Positions 8,516-16,390 of a stretch of DNA of 38,297 nucleotides are shown one piece after another. This DNA is from Spirochaetota bacterium (lineage in GTDB: Bacteria; Spirochaetota; UBA4802; UBA5550). The stretch's first letter is position 1. Every line of letters starts with the position of its first letter. The stretch is from the NCBI GenBank assembly GCA_024276015.1, contig JAJRXZ010000008.1:1-38297 (forward strand), in the 5' to 3' direction. Made by a program: the position numbers and the translations under genes. A model generated the notes under the pieces. That model did no database searches and was not told where the DNA came from. It saw only the letters and a list, made by a program, of their open reading frames with translations.

Positions 8516-9757
8516 ATGGAAAAGGAAACCGGTACCACTCTTGAAATCGCAGCCAATGCCGTTGGCATAGCAAGCCAGGGACAAAAAGAATTTAAACATA
8601 TTATTGATACCATGAATCGTATTGTTGAAATTTCCGAGGATACAAAAAATATGATGCAGAGGCTTGGCAAATCATCCGGAGAAATAGGCGAAGTGGCAGG
8701 TGTTATTGAAGGAATTGCTTCCCAGACAAACCTCCTTGCTTTAAACGCCGCAATTGAAGCTGCAAGGGCCGGAGACGAAGGACGGGGATTTGCAGTTGTT
8801 GCCGACGAAGTGGGCAAACTTGCCGACATGACACAAAAAGCCACAAACGATATAAATAATACAATCCAGCAGATACAAAATGAGATAAAATATGCCATTG
8901 ATAAAGTGACTAAAGAAACAGAAGAAACAAAAAAAGGTATTGATGTAGCAGAGACTGCCGAAAGGGCACTTGAAAAAATAATAGATGAGATCAACCGCCT
9001 CGATGAGATGTCAAAGGACATTGCTAAGCTTTCAAAAAAACAATCGGGGTACACTGAAATAATTAACAAGGATGTAAATGCAATATCTTTAATAGTTTCA
9101 GAAGGCGACAAGTTTATTAAAAGTATCTCATCGCAGATTTCCGAATTAAGGCTCGAAGCTGAAAATCTCGGAAAAATAGTCAACGATTTCAAATTGAACG
9201 ATCCTATTAACGAACAGAATGAAAAAATAATCAAAATCGCAAAAAGCTGCGTGGCAGAATGCGTTAATATATTTGAATCAAAAATCACTTCCGGCGAAAT
9301 ATCTATGGAAGATCTCTTTGACAGAGATTATAAACTGATACCTAATACTGATCCTCCAAAGTATAAAACCAGGTTTGATTCGTTTACTGACAAATATATT
9401 CAGGATATTGAAGAAAAATATCTTAATATGGATAATAATATTGCCTTCGTAGTGCTTGTTGACAATAACGGATATCTGCCGACTCATAATCTGAAATTCT
9501 CCCAGCCGCTCACAGTAGATAAACAGAAAGATCTTGTAGGCAACAGAACCAAAAGAATTTTTAACGACAGAACCGGAATTAACGCGGCAAAAAATACAGG
9601 AGAATATCTTCTGCAAACATATCAAAGGGACACGGGCGAATTCATGAACGACCTCTCCATGCCTGTATACATCAGAGGTAAACACTGGGGAGCTCTCAGG
9701 ATCGGTTTTGCTTATAACAAAGATATGCTTTTTACAGAAGATGAATGGGAAATATAG
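8516..9757 (+). CDS. Methyl-accepting chemotaxis protein, signalling half with C-terminal sensory domain
   Basis: This part encodes 413 residues, starting at an ATG two codons after an in-frame TAA and in the same frame as the gene at 7595. The chemoreceptor hairpin tip is intact (ASQTNLLALNAAIEAARAG at 68-86, then GRGFAVVADEVGKLAD). It would contact CheA and CheW. Coiled coil continues to about 215. A globular C-terminal domain (about 225-413) contains FVVLVDNNGYLPTHN, NRTKRIF and HWGALRIGFAYN, features I associate with Cache/PAS-like sensory domains placed after the signalling rod in some bacterial chemoreceptors. No Shine-Dalgarno precedes the ATG, so this half depends on reinitiation or readthrough if the stop is real. 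Without the first half it would be a soluble receptor. Confidence 0.88.
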   Translation: MEKETGTTLEIAANAVGIASQGQKEFKHIIDTMNRIVEISEDTKNMMQRLGKSSGEIGEVAGVIEGIASQTNLLALNAAIEAARAGDEGRGFAVVADEVGKLADMTQKATNDINNTIQQIQNEIKYAIDKVTKETEETKKGIDVAETAERALEKIIDEINRLDEMSKDIAKLSKKQSGYTEIINKDVNAISLIVSEGDKFIKSISSQISELRLEAENLGKIVNDFKLNDPINEQNEKIIKIAKSCVAECVNIFESKITSGEISMEDLFDRDYKLIPNTDPPKYKTRFDSFTDKYIQDIEEKYLNMDNNIAFVVLVDNNGYLPTHNLKFSQPLTVDKQKDLVGNRTKRIFNDRTGINAAKNTGEYLLQTYQRDTGEFMNDLSMPVYIRGKHWGALRIGFAYNKDMLFTEDEWEI

Positions 9758-10023
9758 GTAACATTTTGAGCAATTTAAGCTTTAGAAGATCCATATTTAA
9801 CATAGTGGAATATTTCACAAGATATGAGATGTCAAACCATGCGCAAAAATTAATCATTTATTATTTCAATGAATCGAAAGAAGAATCTTCTTATATAAGA
9901 GCAATTGAGGCAATTAAAAAATATCTGCAAGAAGATATCACTTCCGAAGAAAACCTGACGCCAAAACTTCAGTCACTGCTGGATGCTATGTCACTGGAAG
10001 CAAAGAACTGGGATACCAATTAA
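9745..10023 (+). CDS. Small protein of unknown function, coupled to the chemoreceptor
   Basis: The gene encodes 92 residues and overlaps the end of the chemoreceptor gene by 13 bp, which suggests translational coupling. An alternative in-frame TTG at 9766, just past the chemoreceptor stop, would give 85 residues. The sequence is mostly predicted helix (FRRSIFNIVEYFTRYEMSN, then EESSYIRAIEAIKKYLQ), without cysteines, a signal peptide or a membrane segment. I do not recognise a family. Its position suggests a cytoplasmic partner of the receptor, but that is inference from context only. Confidence 0.6.
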   Translation: MGNIGNILSNLSFRRSIFNIVEYFTRYEMSNHAQKLIIYYFNESKEESSYIRAIEAIKKYLQEDITSEENLTPKLQSLLDAMSLEAKNWDTN

Positions 10024-10117
10024 AGGTTCATTTCTCTTCCCCGAAGATATTTTTACAAGACCCTAAAAAAATCATTGACAATAATTACGCTTATTATTCA
10101 TGTACATTTAATGTTCT

Positions 10118-10210
10118 TTAACATAAAGGAGGAAGCAGGTGAGAATCCTGCGCTGGTCCGCAACTGTGATGCTGCTGAAAAGCAGATAAGCCAGATCTTC
10201 CTTAAACTGG
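10118..10210 (+). ncRNA. Cobalamin (B12) riboswitch
   Basis: The conserved core is recognisable: GCAGGTGAGAATCCTGC (10134-10150), GGTCCGCAACTGTG (10155-10168), a variable stem (GCTGCTGAAAAGCAG), then the B12-box-like AAGCCAGATCTTCCTT (10188-10203). It lies upstream of a TonB receptor and B12 ABC-transporter genes, exactly the expected targets. TTGACA at 10075-10080 may be the -35 element, but I see no convincing -10 at the right distance. Binding of adenosylcobalamin would be expected to lower expression. The region also contains an open frame (10075-10338), which I regard as chance. Confidence 0.88.
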
Positions 10211-10262
10211 ATAACCTCGAGAAATGGGAGCCGGTTTATGAATTTAAAAATTCTATACCAGT

Positions 10263-10295
10263 AAACACGCTGCAAGCTACGAGGCGTGTTTTTTA
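10263..10295 (+). terminator. Rho-independent terminator in the btu leader (riboswitch expression platform)
   Basis: An 8-bp stem (AAACACGC at 10263-10270, GCGTGTTT at 10284-10291) is followed by a run of T. It lies 53 nt after the riboswitch core and 116 nt before btuB, as expected for a transcription attenuator. Upstream, AAACTGG (10204-10210) can pair with CCGGTTT (10231-10237) or, in part, with CCAGT (10258-10262) next to the terminator. This gives a possible switch between states. Confidence 0.75.
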
Positions 10296-10345
10296 TTTCA
10301 GATCCCTGCCGATTTTAATCTTAAATCAGCAATCTTAAAGGTTAT

Positions 10346-10409
10346 CCAAAATTTTTTAAGATATAAAAAATATCTAAACTAAAACTAAAAAATTTTGGAG
10401 GCCAAAATT
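10346..10409 (+). promoter_or_regulatory. Alternative hairpins around the btuB ribosome-binding site
   Basis: The btuB Shine-Dalgarno GGAGG (10397-10401) sits at the tip of an 8-bp hairpin: AATTTTGG at 10391-10398, loop AGG, CCAAAATT at 10402-10409, one base before the ATG. The same left arm can instead pair with CCAAAATTTTTT at 10346-10357, a perfect 12-bp match to 10387-10398. A small hairpin (AGATAT 10359-10364, ATATCT 10370-10375) nests inside that pairing. The two pairings exclude each other. Translational control is an inference. Confidence 0.5.
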
Positions 10410-10410
10410 A

Positions 10411-12369
10411 ATGGATACTATTACCAGGTTACTTTTAATGTCTCTTCTAATTCTGTCGATTACGGGCAATCCTCTTTTTGCACAGGACAGCACCAGCGAC
10501 ACAGCAGGAAAAGCGGGTGAAAAAAGATTCAGAATGTACAGCCCCGATGCAATTGTAATAACAGCAACCAAATCTGTTATTAAGAAAAATCAGACCGGTT
10601 CATCAATCACAATAATTACCGAAGATGAAATTAAAAAAAGCGGTAAAAAGAATGTGGGTGAAATATTAAGAACCGTTCCGGGCTTGACTGTACGAACATC
10701 ATCGGTTCCGGGCGGAGAAGCCGCGGTTTCAATCAGAGGAGCTAGAAGTGAAAATGTTCTGGTCCTTATAGACGGAGTCGAGGTCAATGACCCGATATCC
10801 ACTAACAGATCATATAACTTCGCTAACCTGACATCCGATAATATCGAAAAAATTGAAATTATCAGAGGACCTCAGAGCGTCCTTTACGGTTCCGATGCGG
10901 CAGGCGGAGTAATAAATATAATTACCAAGAAAGGGAAAGGGAAACCCATAATGGATCTCTCTTTTGAAGGCGGATCCTATTCTACATTTATTGAATCGGC
11001 ATCAGTCAGCGGCGCAGGCAAATTTGCCAGCTATTCGGTTGCGATCTCACAGATCAATTCCAAGGGAATATCCAGAGCTGCAAAAAGAGAGGGAACTGCA
11101 GAAGATCCTGAAAAAGACGGTTATAAAAATACGACCCTTTCATCAAAGCTTGGCATTAAAGTTTTGCCGGAAAGTCTGCTGACTTTTTCCTTCCATTATA
11201 ACGATGCTGAATACGACATTGATGACGGAGCGCTTGCCGACGATCCTAATAACAAATTGTTCAGCGAAAGTCTCAGCACCAAAATTAATTTCAGGCATTC
11301 TCCATTTTCATTCTGGAAATACAACCTTTCTCTGTCTCAGAGTACCATCCTGCGAAAAAATGACGATCCTGACAGCTCCGCAAATTTTATAAACTCATGG
11401 TTTGAAGGTAAAACGAGAAAAGCCGAATTTCAAAATATTTTCTCCATTGGCGAAATAAACGATATAACAGCCGGAGCCGAAATTGAACAGGATTCGGGCA
11501 GCGCCTTAACTTATGCTGATTACGGATTCGGAGTTTCAAATTCGGAACTTAAGGATATCAAAGTGTATAATATTGCATATTATCTCCAAAATCATCTTAA
11601 ACTTATGAAAAGACTTTTTATTATTGCAGGAATAAGAGCAGACCGCCACGAAGAATATGGAAAAGACTATAATTATAATACATCTCTTTCATTTATTACT
11701 CCGATAATTGGGACCAGATTAAAAGCCAATTACGGAACAGGTTTTAAAGCTCCTTCCATATACCAGCTCTATGAACCCACTTACGGAGAACCCTCTCTTG
11801 AACCTGAGGATAGCAAAAACTACGACATCGGTTTTGAACAAAATCTTCTGAATAATATGATAACAATTGAAGGTTCATATTTTCATAACAGCTTTAAAAA
11901 TAAAATCGTATTCGGATCATCCTTCAAATATGAGAATACCGGTGAAGTTGAAACTTCAGGATATGAAACTGCGCTGACGCTTAACCTGCTTGATTCGCTG
12001 AATATTAAAGCAAATTATACTCGTACAAAAACAGAAGATAAGGATACAGGGAAAAGGCTGATAAGAATTCCCGAGAACACTGCAAGTATAAATATAAACT
12101 GGGAAATTGCTGCGGGAGCGAATATTGATCTTATTTATATATATATTGGCGAACGCGACGATGCATGGTGGGATTCTTCTACCTTCACCAAGAATGATGT
12201 AACGCTTCCATCTTACTATAAAATTGATCTTGCCTTTTCATACAACATCTCAAAAAATTACCAGATTTTCGGAAGGGTTGAAAATATCACTAATAAGGAC
12301 TACCAGGAGACTTATGGATATCAAACTCCCGGAATTTCAGTTTACGGAGGCTTCAAAGCCATGCTGTAA
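10411..12369 (+). CDS. btuB: TonB-dependent outer-membrane receptor, probable vitamin B12 receptor
   Basis: The protein has 652 residues with a signal peptide (cleavage probably near LFAQDS). It has a TonB-box-like stretch (DAIVITATKS), a plug domain (about 45-165, with VGEILRTVPGLTV, VLVLIDGVEVNDP and IEIIRGPQSVLYGSDAAGGVINIITKK) and a 22-strand-type barrel ending GISVYGGFKAML. TonB-dependent receptors carry scarce ligands across the outer membrane using the TonB-ExbBD system. No such genes lie in the window. The B12 riboswitch upstream and the BtuFCD-type transporter downstream make cobalamin (or a related corrinoid) the likely ligand. The plug and C-terminus resemble BtuB/siderophore receptors, so a haem or siderophore receptor is the alternative. 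The Shine-Dalgarno is strong (TTGGAGG) but lies in a hairpin. Confidence 0.88.
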   Translation: MDTITRLLLMSLLILSITGNPLFAQDSTSDTAGKAGEKRFRMYSPDAIVITATKSVIKKNQTGSSITIITEDEIKKSGKKNVGEILRTVPGLTVRTSSVPGGEAAVSIRGARSENVLVLIDGVEVNDPISTNRSYNFANLTSDNIEKIEIIRGPQSVLYGSDAAGGVINIITKKGKGKPIMDLSFEGGSYSTFIESASVSGAGKFASYSVAISQINSKGISRAAKREGTAEDPEKDGYKNTTLSSKLGIKVLPESLLTFSFHYNDAEYDIDDGALADDPNNKLFSESLSTKINFRHSPFSFWKYNLSLSQSTILRKNDDPDSSANFINSWFEGKTRKAEFQNIFSIGEINDITAGAEIEQDSGSALTYADYGFGVSNSELKDIKVYNIAYYLQNHLKLMKRLFIIAGIRADRHEEYGKDYNYNTSLSFITPIIGTRLKANYGTGFKAPSIYQLYEPTYGEPSLEPEDSKNYDIGFEQNLLNNMITIEGSYFHNSFKNKIVFGSSFKYENTGEVETSGYETALTLNLLDSLNIKANYTRTKTEDKDTGKRLIRIPENTASININWEIAAGANIDLIYIYIGERDDAWWDSSTFTKNDVTLPSYYKIDLAFSYNISKNYQIFGRVENITNKDYQETYGYQTPGISVYGGFKAML

Positions 12370-12413
12370 ATATTGAATTAAAGCCTGTAAGTGCCGTTAA
12401 TAAACGGTTTAAA

Positions 12414-12460
12414 AGCTGTTCATTGATTGACAAATCTTTGAACAGCTATATTTTTTTATT
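12414..12460 (+). terminator. Hairpin with T-tract between btuB and btuF
   Basis: A 9-bp stem (AGCTGTTCA at 12414-12422, TGAACAGCT at 12439-12447) with a 16-nt loop is followed by a T-rich run. It could end part of the transcription after btuB and so keep receptor and transporter levels unequal. It ends only about 20 bp before btuF. Confidence 0.55.
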
Positions 12461-12477
12461 ACAATAAAGATCTCGAA

Positions 12478-13323
12478 ATGAATAATTTTAAAAAATATAT
12501 TACTCTTATAACATTTCTTTCCTGTATATTTATTCTTATAAACTGTACAAAAAAGGAAGAATCACCTTCTGTTAAAACAGCAATTAATAGAATAGTATCT
12601 CTGTCACCTTCAATTACAAGACAGATCGTTGATCTTGAAGCGGAAAAATTACTAGTCGGTGTAACATCCTACCATCCTCCTCTAAAAAGTAAAATTGAAA
12701 TTATCGGCACACTGATCAAACCGGACCTGGAAAAAATCCTCATGCTTAGTCCCGATATAATTCTCTATTCTGTGGAAGACAGAACAACGCAGAATATTGA
12801 AAGACTGTCGGGTCTGGGAATTAAAAAATTTATGTTCAAATGGAATACCGGTTTCGATGCGATCTGTGAAAATTACTTAGCCCTTGCTAAAATTCTTGAC
12901 AAATCCGAATTAGCTGAAAAAAAGTTAGAAAGATACAGACAATTGCTGGAACAGGAAAAATTAGCAGCTGAGAACAAAAAAATTGCTTTCTTTGTTTCAA
13001 ACATCCCCCTTATGACTGTTTCCGGTTCCTCACATATCGGCAGAATAATAAACGACGCAGGAGGGATCAATGTGTTCAACGACCTGAAAAAACCGTATTC
13101 CATCATATCGATCGAATCAGTTATCAGCCGTGATCCGGATATTATAATTTCCATGCTTCCCAATGCAAAAAAATTCTTTAAAAATTTATTAAAAGATTTC
13201 AAATGGATCAATGCTGTAAAAAATGACAGTATATACTTTATATCACCGGAAAATGTCGCTCATTTTACTCCGGGCGATTATGTCAAGTCGGTCAGAATAA
13301 TTTCCGGAATACTAAAGAAATAA
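12478..13323 (+). CDS. btuF: Cobalamin ABC transporter substrate-binding lipoprotein
   Basis: The protein has 281 residues with a signal and lipobox (ILINC, Cys23), so it is a membrane-anchored binding protein in the periplasm. It has the two-lobe helical-backbone fold of the BtuF/FhuD group (cluster A-II): RIVSLSPSITRQIVDLEAEKLLVGVTSY at the N-terminus (split here only for reading), KPDLEKILMLSPDIIL, GRIINDAGGINVFND, then RDPDIIISM and the C-terminal lobe. It delivers substrate to the permease encoded next (41 bp away). Corrinoid is favoured by the riboswitch and the BtuB-like receptor upstream. Haem or a siderophore is the alternative. The start ATG has only a weak ribosome-binding site. 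Confidence 0.85.
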   Translation: MNNFKKYITLITFLSCIFILINCTKKEESPSVKTAINRIVSLSPSITRQIVDLEAEKLLVGVTSYHPPLKSKIEIIGTLIKPDLEKILMLSPDIILYSVEDRTTQNIERLSGLGIKKFMFKWNTGFDAICENYLALAKILDKSELAEKKLERYRQLLEQEKLAAENKKIAFFVSNIPLMTVSGSSHIGRIINDAGGINVFNDLKKPYSIISIESVISRDPDIIISMLPNAKKFFKNLLKDFKWINAVKNDSIYFISPENVAHFTPGDYVKSVRIISGILKK

Positions 13324-13364
13324 CGTCGATCTGCAGAAGAGCCCGGAAGGTATATTATACTTAC

Positions 13365-14336
13365 ATGAAACTTCGCAATCAATTATCCATATTACTGCTG
13401 TCAGGTTTACTTATAATAGCGTTGTCATTAATGCTCGGATCAGTAAACTTCACGCCCTTTGAATTGCTTAATATACTCGCTAAGGGCAGCAAATCAACAC
13501 TTTACAACATTATCGTCAATCTCAGGATCCCCAGGATGATCATGGCTCTTATAATAGGCGCCTCCTTATCAGTAAGCGGCACAATGTTTCAAGCCATATT
13601 GAAAAACCCTCTGGCCGACCCTTATATTATAGGCGTGTCTGCAGGAGCTGCCCTTGGCGCAACCATTGCAACGGTCTTGTCTCTGAATTATACATTCATT
13701 CTTGTTTTTGCTTTTATGGGCAGTATCTTTACGGTTACTTTTGTATATCTCATATTTAAGGGACTTAAATTAAGCTCAACTTCATTGATATTATCAGGCA
13801 TAGCAGTCAGTTTCATCCTTACATCTTCGGTACTCCTTATCTTCTCCATGTCAAAATCGGAAGATGTTCACAAAGCAATAATGTGGCTAATGGGAGACCT
13901 GTCAATCGGCAGATATAATATGCTCCCGCAAATGGGGCTGCTGTCAATTGCGGTTATAATCGTATCGTCGATATTTCATAAACATCTCGACATAATATCC
14001 TTTGGCGAGTCCTTTTCAAAAAATTCCGGCATATCTGTAAACAATATCAGGAACATTTTCTGGCTTGCTTCCCTGCTCTCTGCAATTTCAGTTTCCTTAT
14101 CCGGTGTGATCGGGTTTGTAGGTCTTATTATGCCCCATATAATACGAAGTACCTTCGGGCCCGATCATTTAAAGCTGATACCCCTTGCGGCAATGGGCGG
14201 AGGTCTTTTTCTGCTCATATCCGATACTATAGGCAGGTCAATAGCTCCTCCCTTTGAGATCCCTGTGGGAATAATTACCGGTTTTCTGGGCGGCATCTTT
14301 TTTCTTATTTACATGATCAAACAGAAAAATATTTAA
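13365..14336 (+). CDS. btuC: Cobalamin ABC transporter permease (FecCD family)
   Basis: The protein has 323 residues, the normal size for FecCD/BtuC inner-membrane permeases, with about ten hydrophobic segments. Family hallmarks are LRIPRMIMALIIGASLSVSG, MFQAILKNPLADPYIIGVSAGA, the coupling-helix region (WLMGDLS) and GVIGFVGLIMPHIIRSTFGPDH. Two copies would form the channel that carries corrinoid across the inner membrane, with the substrate-binding protein outside and the ATPase inside. It lies between btuF (41 bp) and btuD (20 bp) on the same strand and belongs to the riboswitch-controlled operon. Confidence 0.92.
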   Translation: MKLRNQLSILLLSGLLIIALSLMLGSVNFTPFELLNILAKGSKSTLYNIIVNLRIPRMIMALIIGASLSVSGTMFQAILKNPLADPYIIGVSAGAALGATIATVLSLNYTFILVFAFMGSIFTVTFVYLIFKGLKLSSTSLILSGIAVSFILTSSVLLIFSMSKSEDVHKAIMWLMGDLSIGRYNMLPQMGLLSIAVIIVSSIFHKHLDIISFGESFSKNSGISVNNIRNIFWLASLLSAISVSLSGVIGFVGLIMPHIIRSTFGPDHLKLIPLAAMGGGLFLLISDTIGRSIAPPFEIPVGIITGFLGGIFFLIYMIKQKNI

Positions 14337-14356
14337 TATCATGAACCGATTCAGTT

Positions 14357-15145
14357 ATGAAAATTTTTGATTTACAAAAAATAACGGCAGGCTACGGGAA
14401 ACACTTGATATTTCAAGAACTCGATCTGTCAATATCCGAAGGAGATTTCATTTCCATTATCGGCCCGAACGGAGCCGGCAAAAGCACTTTGATAAAAGTG
14501 CTTACCGGCGAAATTGAACCGACAGAAGGGGACATATTATTTAAAAACGCTCCCCGTAACAGTTACAAAAAAAACGAACTTGCCAGAGAGATATCCATTG
14601 TTCATCAGTTTACGGAAAACATTCTGCCCTTCAGAGTTTACGACTTCGTAAAGATGGGACGATTCCCTCACCAGAAATTATGGGAAATTGAAACGGCCCG
14701 TGACACGGAAATAATATTAAATGCCGTCAATATTACCGGAATATCCTCTCTCGCAGACCGGCTCCTGACAGAATTATCCGGAGGCGAATTGCAGTTGACT
14801 CACATTGCAAAAGCTCTTGCCCAGAATAAGAACATTATAATCCTTGACGAACCTGTATCCCATCTCGACTTAAAACATTCTATTGAGATCATGGATATAC
14901 TCTACAATCTGAACAAAGAAGGCGCAACCATAATAACAGTCCTTCATGATATAAATATAGCTTCTGCCTATTGCAGCAGAATAATCGGTATCAAAAAAGG
15001 GGATATTTTCTTTGACGGCAGCCCTGAAGATGTAATAAAATACGATCTAATTGAAGATCTCTTTGATATTGTGTGTATTACCAGAGAGAATCCCATCTCA
15101 GGCAGACCATATATATATCCTGTGCCCAAGCATCTTCAAAAATAG
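14357..15145 (+). CDS. btuD: Cobalamin ABC transporter ATP-binding protein
   Basis: The protein has 262 residues, typical of FepC/BtuD ATPases. It has a Walker A motif GPNGAGKST (36-44), a Q-loop near VHQF, the ABC signature LSGGELQL, Walker B IIILDEP followed by the D-loop SHLD, and the switch histidine in VLHDINIA. It powers import through the permease encoded 20 bp upstream. The C-terminal tail (GRPYIYPVPKHLQK) is normal for the family. Confidence 0.93.
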   Translation: MKIFDLQKITAGYGKHLIFQELDLSISEGDFISIIGPNGAGKSTLIKVLTGEIEPTEGDILFKNAPRNSYKKNELAREISIVHQFTENILPFRVYDFVKMGRFPHQKLWEIETARDTEIILNAVNITGISSLADRLLTELSGGELQLTHIAKALAQNKNIIILDEPVSHLDLKHSIEIMDILYNLNKEGATIITVLHDINIASAYCSRIIGIKKGDIFFDGSPEDVIKYDLIEDLFDIVCITRENPISGRPYIYPVPKHLQK

Positions 15146-15248
15146 GATATTACTTTTTAAAAATGGATTGCACTTCATATCAAGCCCTTCTAAAAAAATA
15201 ATTGTATTATTAAGAGCCGCTTTTATCATTGAAAAAAATTATTACCAA

Positions 15249-16388
15249 ATGGAAAATTCTGTGATACCTGACACTGCATATATTGAAAGCGGTCCGGATT
15301 ATATTTTCAATAAAAAAATTTGCGGATTATATCCTCTTGAAAGGCTTATAAATACCCTTGCAAAAGCAGGAGTAAAAAAAATATATTTAAACCTTTCTGA
15401 CGCTGACAGGGATTTCTATTACAAAAAAATCCGCAGGTATATAAAAAAACTTAAGGGGATTGAATTTCCGGAAGGAGAACCGCGCCGGAACAGCTCATTT
15501 ATAAAGTTCTCAGCAGGATTTTTTATCCAGCTCCACTATTTTGATTCTTTTAATACATACTTCGTTAGAAAAAACAAAATTTATATACCGGCTCAAAGAG
15601 AAGATCAGTTCATAATAGATAATAAGGAAAAGGTGAGAAAAGCCGTATCCTTAATACAGAAAAGACTTATAGATACTACCGAAGGTTATGTTTCAAAAAA
15701 TATTAATAAAAAGATATCCGTACCCATGAGCACGGTTATTGCTGCCGCAAGAATTCACCCGAACATGTTAACAATAATTAATTTTTTGATCGGAACTTTC
15801 AGCGCTTACCTTGTTTATAAGAATACCTACTTTAATATTGCCATGGGAGGATTTCTTTTTAACTTTGCGTCAATATTTGACGGAGTTGACGGAGAAGTGG
15901 CAAGATTTACATTCAGGTCGTCAAAATTCGGAGGCTGGCTTGATACGGTCTGCGACCATACAATACTTGTTTTTTTTGTATCGGCAACAGCATATCTGTT
16001 CTATATTAATTCGGGACTCTTTTTATCAATAACACTGCTTATAATTACATCAATTGCTTTTATATTCCTTCTATTTGCGGTAACGGCTTTTCTCAGAGAA
16101 TTTAAGATCTCTCAGTCATTAAAAGCTTATGAAACGGAGTTTCTTCTGAAGCTTCCCGCTGATGACAAAAAAGTTGCTTTTATCCTTAAAACCAGGTATC
16201 TCGGGAAAAAAGAATTTTACTCGCTTATTTATTTCCTTGCGGGATTAACAGGGAAGATCCATTACACTATTCCGGTTTTTTCCGCAGTTTGCGTTGTCGG
16301 TTCAATAATTCTGTTTTCACTTAACAGACAATATTTTCCTTATATCAGGGAAAAATTTTACGGGAACAATCCGGAAGTTACAGTGTGA
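15249..16388 (+). CDS. CDP-alcohol phosphatidyltransferase with degenerate nucleotidyltransferase-like N-terminus
   Basis: From ATG 15249 the protein has 379 residues. The same frame is open back to an ATG at 15051 inside btuD, so a longer form is possible. No start has a good ribosome-binding site. The catalytic CDP-alcohol signature is complete: D211-G-V-D214-G-E-V-A-R219, G228, D232, D236, within several membrane helices. These enzymes move a phosphoryl-alcohol from a CDP carrier to a second alcohol, making phospholipids or phosphodiesters such as di-inositol phosphate. The N-terminal 150 residues (YPLERLINTLAKAGVKKIYL) resemble the sugar-nucleotidyltransferase half of two-domain inositol-phosphate enzymes, but the usual glycine-rich, arginine-containing nucleotide loop is missing. 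The gene follows btuD and stops 2 bp from the convergent argH. A link to corrinoid metabolism is not established. Confidence 0.82.
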   Translation: MENSVIPDTAYIESGPDYIFNKKICGLYPLERLINTLAKAGVKKIYLNLSDADRDFYYKKIRRYIKKLKGIEFPEGEPRRNSSFIKFSAGFFIQLHYFDSFNTYFVRKNKIYIPAQREDQFIIDNKEKVRKAVSLIQKRLIDTTEGYVSKNINKKISVPMSTVIAAARIHPNMLTIINFLIGTFSAYLVYKNTYFNIAMGGFLFNFASIFDGVDGEVARFTFRSSKFGGWLDTVCDHTILVFFVSATAYLFYINSGLFLSITLLIITSIAFIFLLFAVTAFLREFKISQSLKAYETEFLLKLPADDKKVAFILKTRYLGKKEFYSLIYFLAGLTGKIHYTIPVFSAVCVVGSIILFSLNRQYFPYIREKFYGNNPEVTV

Positions 16389-16390
16389 AC

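Noticed and set aside
8509-9288. Long minus-strand open frame (259 codons)
   Set aside because: It is the complement of the chemoreceptor coiled coil. Its Ser/Ile/Phe-rich composition is typical of such shadows.
4727-9757. Idea that TAA is a sense codon in this organism
   Set aside because: Clear full-length genes (glpK, ilvE, btuB, btuF, btuC) end at the expected place with TAA, so general recoding does not fit. Only local readthrough, mutation or error remains.
10075-10338. Open frame of 87 codons before btuB
   Set aside because: It overlaps the B12 riboswitch and its terminator. Its composition is not protein-like and it has no ribosome-binding site.
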